From Chitinophagaceae bacterium (GTDB lineage: Bacteria > Bacteroidota > Bacteroidia > Chitinophagales > Chitinophagaceae): DNA of 64,000 nucleotides. The notes beneath the pieces are model-generated. The model made no database searches. It was given only the letters and a program-made list of their open reading frames with translations, and had not been told where the DNA came from. The stretch lies in contig JADKHN010000001.1 of the NCBI GenBank assembly GCA_016721725.1, positions 1,736,001-1,800,000 of the forward strand, given 5' to 3'. Numbering within the stretch: the first letter of the stretch is position 1; each line of letters starts with the position of its first letter. The translations under genes and the position numbers were made by a program. Below, one piece after another: positions 7,697 through 15,037 of the stretch.

Positions 7697-8200
7697 TCAA
7701 AAATTGATCATGCAATTGGTCCATCCGGCATCAAATTGAACGCCTGGGTATTTTTTGTAGAAATTGATCGCGGGCTCGTTCCATCCCAGCACCTGCCAGG
7801 CCATTCCGCTGTATTTTTTCTCTTTGCATTCTTCGATGAGGCGGTCGAATAATAATTTGCCGATACCCTTGCCCCGCATATTTTCAGTCACCAACAGGTC
7901 TTCGAGGTACATACGCTGCCCTTTCCAGGTGCTGTAGCGGATGTACCAGAGGGCGAAGCCCACTACTTCCAAGCCCCCTCTATCTCCCCCGGTGGGGGAG
8001 GACAAGGAGGAGATCGAAGCGTATGGGGCCTCTGCAACAAAAGCCCACCAAATCGGTTTGTCACCAAATCCACTCTCTACAAAATGATCAAACGGGACTG
8101 TGACTGCTTCAGGCTCTTTTTCATAGACCGCCAGTTCCTGTACCAGTTCCATCATGCGTAAGCAATCTTCTTTGACCGCTCTTCGAATATTGATGTTCAT
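7697..8200 (-). CDS. GNAT family N-acetyltransferase with an in-frame palindromic insertion
   Basis: From the ATG at 8200 (MNINIRRAVKED) the product has 167 residues and the GNAT fold. The acetyl-CoA loop is RGKGIGKLL, preceded by YIRYSTWKGQRMYLEDLLV, as in diamine or thialysine acetyltransferases; the true substrate is unknown. Between FVAE and VVGFALW about 18 extra residues (APYASISSLSSPTGGDRGG) are encoded by a palindromic repeat at 7984-8000 and its flanks, inserted in frame in a loop. An ATG at 8212 lies inside ATTTTCC repeat DNA and is probably not the start. Confidence 0.85.
   Translation of the reverse strand: MNINIRRAVKEDCLRMMELVQELAVYEKEPEAVTVPFDHFVESGFGDKPIWWAFVAEAPYASISSLSSPTGGDRGGLEVVGFALWYIRYSTWKGQRMYLEDLLVTENMRGKGIGKLLFDRLIEECKEKKYSGMAWQVLGWNEPAINFYKKYPGVQFDAGWTNCMINF
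7969..8015. repeat. palindromic repeat inserted in the GNAT coding sequence
   Basis: CTCCCCC (7984-7990), GGT, GGGGGAG (7994-8000) is a perfect stem, flanked by AAGCCCCCTCTAT and GACAAGGAGG. This pattern is typical of small palindromic elements normally found between genes in Bacteroidota. Here it is read as codons of the GNAT gene without breaking the frame. The outer limits are estimated. Confidence 0.6.
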
Positions 8201-8238
8201 TTCATTTTCCATTTTCCATTTTCATTTTCCATTATCCA
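8201..8238. repeat. ATTTTCC word repeats in the GNAT/PLP-enzyme spacer
   Basis: Successive degenerate copies of CATTTTCC fill the spacer from just before the GNAT start into the last codons and stop of the PLP enzyme gene (stop at 8222). It is the one-armed form of the short-word repeats seen in other spacers of this window. Confidence 0.55.
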
Positions 8239-9457
8239 ATGCCTGCTCCAGGTCCTTTAATATATCCTGCACATTCTCGATCCCTACGCTCATCCGGATC
8301 AGGCCATCGGTAATGCCATAGGCTTCCCTTTTTTCTTTGGGTACGCTGTAATGGGTCATGCTTGCCGGGTGGCTCAGTAACGTGTCGCAGGTACCCAGGG
8401 ATACGGCCCTGACGCACATTTGTAATTTATCGATAAAATGCTTTGCGGCTTCCAGGCCATCCTTCATTTCAAAACTGAGCATGGCCCCGGGATGCCTCAT
8501 CTGTTTAGCCGCGATATGATATTCAGGGTGATCCGGGAGTCCCAGGTAATTGACCTTGCTGATCGAGGGATGTTGGGCCAGGAAAGAAGCCACTTCCATC
8601 GCGTTATGGCAATGCCGTTCCATACGGACCTCCAGGGTCTTCATGCCCTGGGTGAGCAGGAAGGCGTCGAAAGCATTGCTGTTGCCCCCCAGAACACGAT
8701 GCACTTTGGTGATGGGCCCGTTCATTTTTTCGAGATCCCTTCCGATCAGGGCTCCGCCGATCGCGGTACCATGGCCGTTCAGGAATTTGGTGGTGCTGTG
8801 CAAAACAAAATCAACCCCGAATTGAAAGGGTTGCTGCAGGTAGGGTGTCGCGAACGTGTTGTCCACGGCAACGATCACTTGGTATTTCTTCGCGAGCAGG
8901 GTCAGCTGCTCCAGGTCTACGCATTGAATCGTCGGGTTGGCCGGTGTTTCCAGATACAGCATTTTGATCCTGGGATCGGCTGCCAATGCCTGTTCGGCAT
9001 TTTCAATGAACCTCAGGTCAACTATGATGGCTTCAATGCCTAAAGGCGGCAGGATCTTTTCCATCAGGTCCTGTGTACCGCCGTATAAGGAGTAATGGGT
9101 CAGTATCTTGTCACCCGCTTTCAGGTTGCCGATCATCAGGGTGCTGATGGCCGCCATGCCGCTGGAATGAAGGATGGTCTTGAGCTGCAGGGGAGCCCCG
9201 GATTGGTCATGCAGACCAAAGCCTTCCAGTGCCGAGATCTTGTCTTCGGCTTCCGTTATACTGGGATTGCCCCATCGGGCGTAGATATATCCTTTTTCCT
9301 CTCCGCTGAAACGTCGCATGCCCTGTTCGGCCTCATCGAAGACATAGGTGCTGCTGGCATAGATGGGGGTGAGGTGGGCGTACATCGGGTCCTGGGTATG
9401 TCCGGCGTGGATGGCTGTTGAGCTGAAACCGGAATAAGGGTTTTTTTTATCGGGCAT
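8222..9457 (-). CDS. trans-sulfuration PLP-dependent enzyme (cystathionine gamma-synthase/lyase type)
   Basis: The 411-residue protein belongs to the Cys/Met metabolism PLP family. Visible signatures are YARWGNPSITEAEDKIS near residue 57, SSGMAAIS, SLYGGT near 130, the PLP aspartate in VAVDNTFATPYLQQP and the Schiff-base lysine in HSTTKFLNGHG. The YGGT in place of YGCT argues against a classical methionine gamma-lyase. It could be cystathionine gamma-synthase, gamma-lyase or O-acylhomoserine sulfhydrylase; sequence alone does not separate them. The gene is divergent from dinB with 66 bp between starts, so they share a promoter region. Confidence 0.88.
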   Translation of the reverse strand: MPDKKNPYSGFSSTAIHAGHTQDPMYAHLTPIYASSTYVFDEAEQGMRRFSGEEKGYIYARWGNPSITEAEDKISALEGFGLHDQSGAPLQLKTILHSSGMAAISTLMIGNLKAGDKILTHYSLYGGTQDLMEKILPPLGIEAIIVDLRFIENAEQALAADPRIKMLYLETPANPTIQCVDLEQLTLLAKKYQVIVAVDNTFATPYLQQPFQFGVDFVLHSTTKFLNGHGTAIGGALIGRDLEKMNGPITKVHRVLGGNSNAFDAFLLTQGMKTLEVRMERHCHNAMEVASFLAQHPSISKVNYLGLPDHPEYHIAAKQMRHPGAMLSFEMKDGLEAAKHFIDKLQMCVRAVSLGTCDTLLSHPASMTHYSVPKEKREAYGITDGLIRMSVGIENVQDILKDLEQALDNGK

Positions 9458-9523
9458 TGTTGATAATTAAAACGGTGAGATCTGTCGGAATAATTACATT
9501 CGGATATAAAAGTAAGGAAAACC

Positions 9524-10015
9524 ATGAAGGAAGTTTTGCAACAATATGCGGCCTATAATGTCTGGGCAAATCAAAAGATATTTGATTGCCTGAAGAATCT
9601 CTCCGACGGGCAGTTGAACAAGGAGATCGCCAGCAGTTTCTCCTCGGTGTATAAGACCGTACAACATATGTGGGTGGCGGAAGAGGCCTGGTGGAAACGC
9701 CTGAAACTGGTTGAACAGATCGAACTGGAATCCATGACTTTCGAAGGGAATTTCGCTGATATGGTAAAAAAGCTGACGCTGCAATCAGCGCAATGGTGCG
9801 ATTGGGTGAATGGCGCGAGCGAAACCCAGTTGACCCATGTCTTCGCCTACCAGAATACCAAACGCGAACAATTCAAACAGCCGGTATTTGAAATGCTGAT
9901 CCATGTATTCAACCATGGAACCTATCACCGGGGCCAGCTGGTGACCATGCTGCGTCAATTGGGGGTGGAAAAGATCCCGTCAACGGATTTCATTGAATTC
10001 AGCCGGAAGAAATGA
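9524..10015 (+). CDS. DinB family protein
   Basis: The 163-residue helical protein starts with LQQYAAYNVWANQKIFDCL and has the three metal-site histidines of the DinB/YfiT four-helix fold: one in KTVQHMWVAEEAWW (about residue 48) and two near the C-terminus in HVFNHGTYHRGQL (about 130-137). Family members are metal-dependent thiol-binding proteins or of unknown role; the name comes from damage induction in Bacillus and does not imply a DNA polymerase. A purine-rich AAGTAAGGAAAACC lies just before the ATG. Confidence 0.85.
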   Translation: MKEVLQQYAAYNVWANQKIFDCLKNLSDGQLNKEIASSFSSVYKTVQHMWVAEEAWWKRLKLVEQIELESMTFEGNFADMVKKLTLQSAQWCDWVNGASETQLTHVFAYQNTKREQFKQPVFEMLIHVFNHGTYHRGQLVTMLRQLGVEKIPSTDFIEFSRKK

Positions 10016-10057
10016 AAAATAATGGGTAGTTGGAAAGGGAAATGGAAAATTGAAAAA

Positions 10058-10197
10058 GGAAAATGGAAAAAGGAGAATAACCGCCAGGCTGCTCTCCGTT
10101 CGGGCAGGGATAAATTTTAAAAAATGGGGATCACTTTGACTTTCACATCATCACTTAAATGGAGTATGGTTTGCGTTTACCAAATTTTCCATTTTCC
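10058..10197. repeat. inverted-arm spacer element (TGGAAAA words)
   Basis: GGAAAATGGAAAA (10058-10070) and TTTTCCATTTTCC (10185-10197) form a perfect 13-bp inverted repeat. Each arm is surrounded by further degenerate copies (from about 10030 on the left, to about 10213 on the right). It fills the 215-bp spacer between convergent dinB and the lipoprotein gene. No ORF lies inside. Confidence 0.75.
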
Positions 10198-10230
10198 ATT
10201 ATTCGTTTTCCATTCAATCTTTTCCCATTG

Positions 10231-10974
10231 CTAATTGTGGTCGATCATCGTCAACGTCACCCCGTATGTCCCGTCTGCATAGGCGCCGGGATGGCCGGGA
10301 GTAGGAGGCTGGTATTCGGTATGCAGGAAGCGTCGGTAGATGAGTCCGATGCCGCGGGCGTATTTTTCAATACCTACATTTCTTTCGCTGTACGAATTGG
10401 GATTGGAAGGATCTCCGATGATCTCATCGCGTTGCATAACCCGAAGGGTGCTGTCGATCGTGAGGGCGCCGACCTTGGCAGGCAGGTCAAGACTGTCGAA
10501 ACTGTAATCCCAGTCGTTCAGGTATTTCAGGTTCGAGTTCAGTGAATAGGTATCGATATAGGTATTTCCTTTCCAGGTGTATCCGTCCCGGATCGGGGTT
10601 TTCAATTTGACATAGCGGAGGTTGTTCTCAATGAATTCCATTCCGTTTTCGGTGGGTACGGCCATGAAGGTATTGTCGGGCGCCCAGGGATTCGCCGAGG
10701 TCTTGCGGATGTACCTGATGATGCGGAAAGCCTTGCGGCCGAGGTTATCGGTGATCTCGGCATCCACCACGAACCTCACCTGGTAGCTGTTGGTCACGAG
10801 GGATTGTCCGAAATTGACCGTTACAATGGAATCTAAAGTATACGTAATGTATTTGCCGGGCACCAACGGGTTATAGTCGTTGATGGTGGCTGTCTGGAAG
10901 TCCTCCGTGCTTTTTTTGCAGGCAACGAAGATCACCAGGAGGGAACATACCATTAGGAATAAGGCTCTTCTCAT
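10231..10974 (-). CDS. lipoprotein of unknown function
   Basis: From the ATG at 10974 the product has 247 residues: a charged start (MRR), a hydrophobic segment and a lipobox-like FVAC with lysines after the cysteine, so it is probably a lipoprotein. The mature part is beta-rich with an early YNPLVPGKYITYTLDS segment often seen in Bacteroidota cell-surface lipoproteins. No catalytic motif is visible. A longer frame to 11037 would overlap the mnmA stop by 4 bp, but the signal sequence starts at 10974. It lies downstream of mnmA on the same strand. Confidence 0.7.
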   Translation of the reverse strand: MRRALFLMVCSLLVIFVACKKSTEDFQTATINDYNPLVPGKYITYTLDSIVTVNFGQSLVTNSYQVRFVVDAEITDNLGRKAFRIIRYIRKTSANPWAPDNTFMAVPTENGMEFIENNLRYVKLKTPIRDGYTWKGNTYIDTYSLNSNLKYLNDWDYSFDSLDLPAKVGALTIDSTLRVMQRDEIIGDPSNPNSYSERNVGIEKYARGIGLIYRRFLHTEYQPPTPGHPGAYADGTYGVTLTMIDHN

Positions 10975-11033
10975 AAGATGGAAAGTTACAATATTAGAGT
11001 CAAAAAGCGTTAAAATGGCTGCCTGCCTTTCAA

Positions 11034-12143
11034 TCAAACAGCGTCTTTTCTCTGAATGATGCCACCGCCAACCACATCGTTGCCTTCGTAGAAAACAGCG
11101 CTCTGCCCCGGGGCAACGCCTTTAACATCCTCATAAAAACGTACGGTTACCCCGTTTTCGTATGTATGGAGGTTAGAAAGGGCGCCTTTATCCTTGTACC
11201 TGATCTTGGTGACCACTTCCATCTCCTCGGTCAAACCCTCGTATTTGATCCAGTTCAGCTTGGTCACCTTCATTTCTGTTCGGTTCAGGTCTTCCTCGTC
11301 TCCGAGTACCACGGTATTGGTGTCCGGGTAGATGTCCGTCACAAAGGCCGGTTTGCCCAGGGCGATATCCAGTCCTTTGCGTTGACCGACCGTATAAAAA
11401 GGGTAACCCTGGTGTTTGCCGAGGATCTTACCGGTCTTATCGATGAAATTGCCTCCCTTCACTTTTTCTTCCAGGCCCTCCACTTTACGTTTCAGGAAAC
11501 CGCGGTAATCGTTATCCGGCACGAAGCAGATCTCGTAACTCTCATTCTTTTTGGCCAGTTCGGGATAGCCGAAATCATGGGCCATCTGTCGGATGTCTTT
11601 CTTATGATAGGTACCCAGGGGCAGCAGGGTACGACTGAGCAGGTCCTGTTGCAGTCCCCATAAAGCATAACTTTGGTCCTTGGTTTCGTCAATGCCTTTG
11701 CGGATGAAGTACCGGCCATTGGTATGCTGGTGCACCTGGGCATAATGCCCGGTGGCGATGTAGTCGCAATTGAGGGCGTCGGCCCTTTTCATGAGCGCCC
11801 GCCATTTGATATGGGTATTGCACATGACACAGGGATTTGGGGTTCGGCCCGCGAGGTATTCCTCTACGAAATTCTCGATCACAAAATCCCCGAATTCCTC
11901 CCGGATATCCAGGATGAAATGCGGGAAACCATGCTGTACGGCCGCCTGTCGGGCGTCATTGAAACTATCCAGGTTGCAGCATCCGGTCTCCTTTTTACCG
12001 GTAGTGCCTACGCTGCTGGCATAGTCCCAGGTCTTCATGGTGATGCCCACCACCTCATAGCCCTCCTTATGAAGCATCAAAGCGGCCACGGTACTGTCGA
12101 TACCGCCGCTCATGGCCATCAGAACCTTTCCCTTTTTACTCAT
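11034..12143 (-). CDS. mnmA: tRNA-specific 2-thiouridylase MnmA
   Basis: The 369-residue enzyme makes the 2-thio group of wobble U34 in Glu, Gln and Lys tRNAs. It has the PP-loop MSGGIDSTVAA at residues 11-21, the first catalytic cysteine in NPCVMCNTHIKW, the second in SYEICFVPD, and KKDQSYALWGL-type features (KDQSYALWG) typical of the family. The length is normal. A perfect -7 box (TATCTTTG on the minus strand) lies 18 bp before the ATG. Confidence 0.96.
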   Translation of the reverse strand: MSKKGKVLMAMSGGIDSTVAALMLHKEGYEVVGITMKTWDYASSVGTTGKKETGCCNLDSFNDARQAAVQHGFPHFILDIREEFGDFVIENFVEEYLAGRTPNPCVMCNTHIKWRALMKRADALNCDYIATGHYAQVHQHTNGRYFIRKGIDETKDQSYALWGLQQDLLSRTLLPLGTYHKKDIRQMAHDFGYPELAKKNESYEICFVPDNDYRGFLKRKVEGLEEKVKGGNFIDKTGKILGKHQGYPFYTVGQRKGLDIALGKPAFVTDIYPDTNTVVLGDEEDLNRTEMKVTKLNWIKYEGLTEEMEVVTKIRYKDKGALSNLHTYENGVTVRFYEDVKGVAPGQSAVFYEGNDVVGGGIIQRKDAV

Positions 12144-12160
12144 ATCGAAAAATATCGATG

Positions 12161-12168
12161 CAAAGATA
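12161..12168 (-). promoter_or_regulatory. -7 promoter element of mnmA
   Basis: The minus strand reads TATCTTTG, a perfect match to the Bacteroidota -7 consensus TAnnTTTG, 17 bp before the mnmA ATG. No clear -33 TTTG was found at the right distance. Confidence 0.6.
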
Positions 12169-12326
12169 CGAAAACAGTTTGGGGTTAGGGGTTTAGGGTT
12201 TGGGGTTTGAGGTTGACAGGTTGATCGGCTAAGCTGTCAACTGATTGCGCCAACGTACTGAAAAACATCCCCCCATCTTGATAACTTTTGGGTTTTCAGT
12301 TTTGCCTTTTGACTTACTTTGCAGTC

Positions 12327-13121
12327 ATGCAACAATACCTCGATCTCCTGCAGCACATCATTGATAAAGGAGCTGATAAAAGCGACCGCACCGGTACCGG
12401 CACCCGCAGTGTTTTTGGGTACCAGATGCGGTTCAACCTGGCTGACGGTTTCCCGCTGGTGACCACGAAGAAATGCCACCTGAAAAGCATCATTTACGAA
12501 TTGCTCTGGTTCCTGCAGGGGGATACCAATATCAGATACCTGAAAGAACATAACGTGAGGATCTGGGACGAATGGGCGGATGAGAACGGCGACCTGGGTC
12601 CGGTCTATGGCAAGCAATGGCGGAGCTGGGAAGGAGCGAACGGGGTAGTGGTTGACCAGGTGAAGGAACTCATCCATACCATTAAGACCAATCCCGACAG
12701 CCGGCGCCTGATCATCAGCGCCTGGAATGTGGCCGACCTGCCGAAGATGAAGCTGATGCCCTGTCATTGCCTGTTCCAGTTCTATGTAGCGAATGGAAAG
12801 TTGAGTTGTCAATTATATCAGCGTAGCGCGGATGTTTTCTTGGGCGTGCCCTTCAATATCGCTTCCTATGCCCTGCTCACGTTGATGATCGCACAGGTTT
12901 GCGACCTGGAACCCGGTGATTTCGTGCATTCATTCGGTGACGTTCATTTATACAACAATCATTTTGAACAGGCTCACCTTCAACTGTCCCGAACGCCATT
13001 CCCCTTGCCGCAAATGAGGATCAACCCCGCCGTAAAGGATATTTTTGATTTTACATTCGAGGATTTTGAATTGTTGAATTATGAATCACATCCTGCGATA
13101 AAGGCGCCGGTGGCGGTATAG
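12327..13121 (+). CDS. thyA: thymidylate synthase ThyA
   Basis: The 264-residue protein, the same length as E. coli ThyA, methylates dUMP to dTMP with 5,10-methylene-THF. It shows DRTGTGTRSVFGYQMRF (phosphate-binding Arg), ELLWFLQGDTN, the catalytic cysteine in LMPCHCLFQFYV, LSCQLYQRSADVFLGVPFNI and HSFGDVHLYNNH. I chose the ATG at 12327 because it fits the family start (MQQYLDLL). A near-consensus -7 box (TTACTTTG, 12314-12321) lies only 5 bp before the ATG, so the mRNA may be leaderless. DHFR follows after a small intervening gene. Confidence 0.97.
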   Translation: MQQYLDLLQHIIDKGADKSDRTGTGTRSVFGYQMRFNLADGFPLVTTKKCHLKSIIYELLWFLQGDTNIRYLKEHNVRIWDEWADENGDLGPVYGKQWRSWEGANGVVVDQVKELIHTIKTNPDSRRLIISAWNVADLPKMKLMPCHCLFQFYVANGKLSCQLYQRSADVFLGVPFNIASYALLTLMIAQVCDLEPGDFVHSFGDVHLYNNHFEQAHLQLSRTPFPLPQMRINPAVKDIFDFTFEDFELLNYESHPAIKAPVAV

Positions 13122-13151
13122 CAAATGGCAAATGCAGAATATTGAATGTAG

Positions 13152-13606
13152 AATGTAAAAGGCGAAGTGACTTTGGGATTCTTACAGTTTTCGTAATCCG
13201 TAAAAATTAATCATATGGAAACTGGAAAACTCAAATACGACCTGGAAGACAGGTTGGTAAGATTCGCATGTATTTGCCTTGATGTTTGTGATTTACTGCC
13301 CAATACCAGGGCAGGCCAGAACCTGGAATATCAGCTTTCAAAAAGTGGTACTGCTCCTGCCCTGATGTATGGAGAGGCGCAGGCGGCCGAAAGTCGCGCT
13401 GATTTTATTCACAAAATGAAACAGGCTTTAAAAGAGCTTCGGGAATCAAGGGTCAATTTGAGGATCATTAAGGAAAAACCCCTGGTTAAAGCTGAAAAAG
13501 TTGAAATCACTTTTAAAGAAGCCAATGAATTAGTTGCTATTTTTACAACCAGTATTGAAACAGCAAAGAAGAACTTTAAGAAATAATGCTGATCAACTTT
13601 TACATT
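13152..13606. mobile_element. putative inverted-repeat-bounded cassette carrying a four-helix-bundle gene
   Basis: AATGTAAAAG (13152-13161) and CTTTTACATT (13597-13606) form a perfect 10-bp inverted repeat around a single small gene, total 455 bp. Each arm has extra degenerate copies of the AATGTA word outside or inside the perfect part (left from about 13134, right to about 13627). The unit sits between thyA and folA, which work in the same pathway, as if inserted between them. No target-site duplication or transposase is visible, so mobility is inferred. Confidence 0.5.
13215..13586 (+). CDS. four-helix bundle protein (23S rRNA intervening-sequence family)
   Basis: The 123-residue helical protein matches the TIGR02436-type four-helix bundle family first seen encoded inside 23S rRNA intervening sequences: LEDRLVRFACICLDV, LEYQLSKSGTAPALMYGEAQAAESRADFIHKM and ALKELRESRVNLRII. 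Its biochemical role is unknown. It is the only gene between thyA and folA and is bounded by inverted repeats (13152-13161 and 13597-13606), so it may be a small mobile or selfish insert. Confidence 0.88.
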   Translation: METGKLKYDLEDRLVRFACICLDVCDLLPNTRAGQNLEYQLSKSGTAPALMYGEAQAAESRADFIHKMKQALKELRESRVNLRIIKEKPLVKAEKVEITFKEANELVAIFTTSIETAKKNFKK

Positions 13607-13639
13607 TAGTATTTTACATTTATTATTCTTCGGTTAAAA

Positions 13640-14131
13640 ATGCTTATTTCCCTAATCGTAGCGGCGGCTGAGAACAACATCATCGGTAAGGACAACCAAC
13701 TCGTCTGGCACCTTCCCAATGACATGAAATTCTTCAAGAACACCACCTGGGGCATGCCCGTCATCATGGGTCGCAAGACCTATGAAGCCGTTGGCAAGCC
13801 TTTTCCGGGCCGGATCAATATCATCGTCAGCCGGCAGGCGGATTGGAAGGTGGATGGGGCCGTCGTGGTCCGTGACCTCGAAGAGGCCAGGCTGAAGGCC
13901 GAAGAAACGAATTGCCGCGAAGCCTTCATCATCGGGGGCGGGGATATCTACCGGCAGGCGATCGAACGGGCCGATAAGATCTACATCACCCGGGTTCACG
14001 CCCAATTAGAAGGAGATACTTCGTTCCCGGTCATCGATGCCGATAAATGGAAACAAACCTTCAACCAGGATTTTCCTGCGGATGAAAAACACGCTTACCC
14101 ATATTCTTTTCAAACCTGGGAAAGGATCTGA
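13640..14131 (+). CDS. folA: dihydrofolate reductase
   Basis: The 163-residue enzyme reduces dihydrofolate produced by ThyA back to tetrahydrofolate using NADPH. Key motifs are LIVAAAENNIIGKDNQLVWHLPNDMKFF (substrate acidic residue in LPND), PVIMGRKTYEAVGKPFPGRINIIVSR and the NADPH loop AFIIGGGDIYRQAI. The length is usual. It starts 53 bp after the small helical-bundle gene and about 520 bp after thyA. Confidence 0.96.
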   Translation: MLISLIVAAAENNIIGKDNQLVWHLPNDMKFFKNTTWGMPVIMGRKTYEAVGKPFPGRINIIVSRQADWKVDGAVVVRDLEEARLKAEETNCREAFIIGGGDIYRQAIERADKIYITRVHAQLEGDTSFPVIDADKWKQTFNQDFPADEKHAYPYSFQTWERI

Positions 14132-14208
14132 TCCGGGATCCGCCATTCATCATTTTCCCGATCCGTATCTTTACCCGTCCCGCCGAATAAAAAGGCGAAC
14201 CGGTTTCG

Positions 14209-15006
14209 ATGTATTCTTCTTTTCAACTGGCACTGAAATATCTTCACTATTACGTCACCGCTTCCAATGGAAAAGGACATGGCATCCATTCGCCTTTTGT
14301 CTTTTCATTCATCACGAAAGTGCTTCGGGATAAGACCCGCTACCCGGATTACGAGAAGGTGGAAGCCCTTCGCCTGGAATTATTGAAGAATGACCTGGAG
14401 ATCGAAGTGGAGGATCACGGCGCGGGATCCTCCCTCATCAAAACCAAAAAAAGAAAGATCTCCGGCATCGCCCGGTCCTCACTCAAATCGGCCAAATACG
14501 CCCAGCTCCTGTATAGCATCGTGAAAGTCTACCGCCCTGTGACCATGATCGAGTTGGGGACCTCACTGGGCACTACGGCGGCCTACCTCGCCCTGGCCAA
14601 CCCGGAGGCAAAACTCCATACACTGGAAGGTGCCCCTGCCGTGGCTGAATTGGCTAAAGACCATTTCCGGCGTTTGTCCCTGGCGAATATCGAATTGCAT
14701 ATCGGTCGGTTCAGCGACACCCTGCCAGGCCTGCTGGGTAAGGTAGATGCTCCCGACCTGGTATTCATTGACGGTCACCACCTCAAAGCCCCGACACTGG
14801 ATTATTTTGAGCAATTGCTCAGGGTTGCGAAATCCACCACCCTTTTCATCTTTGACGACATTCACTGGAGTGCTGAAATGGAAGAGGCCTGGCAGATCAT
14901 CAAGCGTCATACAAGGGTCACGCTCACCATCGACCTGTTTTTCGTCAGCCTGGTGTTCATAAATACTGATATCAATCATAAACAGCACTTCACCATACGA
15001 TTTTAA
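14209..15006 (+). CDS. class I SAM-dependent methyltransferase (O-methyltransferase-like)
   Basis: The 265-residue protein has motif I IELGTSLGTTAAYLA near residue 110, the acidic motif II in LHTLEGAP, and FIDGHHLKAPTLDYF followed by FIFDDIHWSAEM, the arrangement of catechol-O-methyltransferase-like (Methyltransf_24) enzymes whose DDIHW aspartates can bind a metal. The first 60 residues have a charged region of unknown role. The substrate is unknown. It sits between folA and the transhydrogenase genes on the same strand. Confidence 0.82.
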   Translation: MYSSFQLALKYLHYYVTASNGKGHGIHSPFVFSFITKVLRDKTRYPDYEKVEALRLELLKNDLEIEVEDHGAGSSLIKTKKRKISGIARSSLKSAKYAQLLYSIVKVYRPVTMIELGTSLGTTAAYLALANPEAKLHTLEGAPAVAELAKDHFRRLSLANIELHIGRFSDTLPGLLGKVDAPDLVFIDGHHLKAPTLDYFEQLLRVAKSTTLFIFDDIHWSAEMEEAWQIIKRHTRVTLTIDLFFVSLVFINTDINHKQHFTIRF

Positions 15007-15037
15007 TTTTTCCTAACTTAGCCGCACAATTGCTTAT

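Noticed and set aside
12180..12220. telomere-like G-rich GGGTTTAGGG stretch between mnmA and thyA
   Set aside because: It is a short degenerate word repeat like others in the spacers, on a chromosome-like stretch; no end structure is near.
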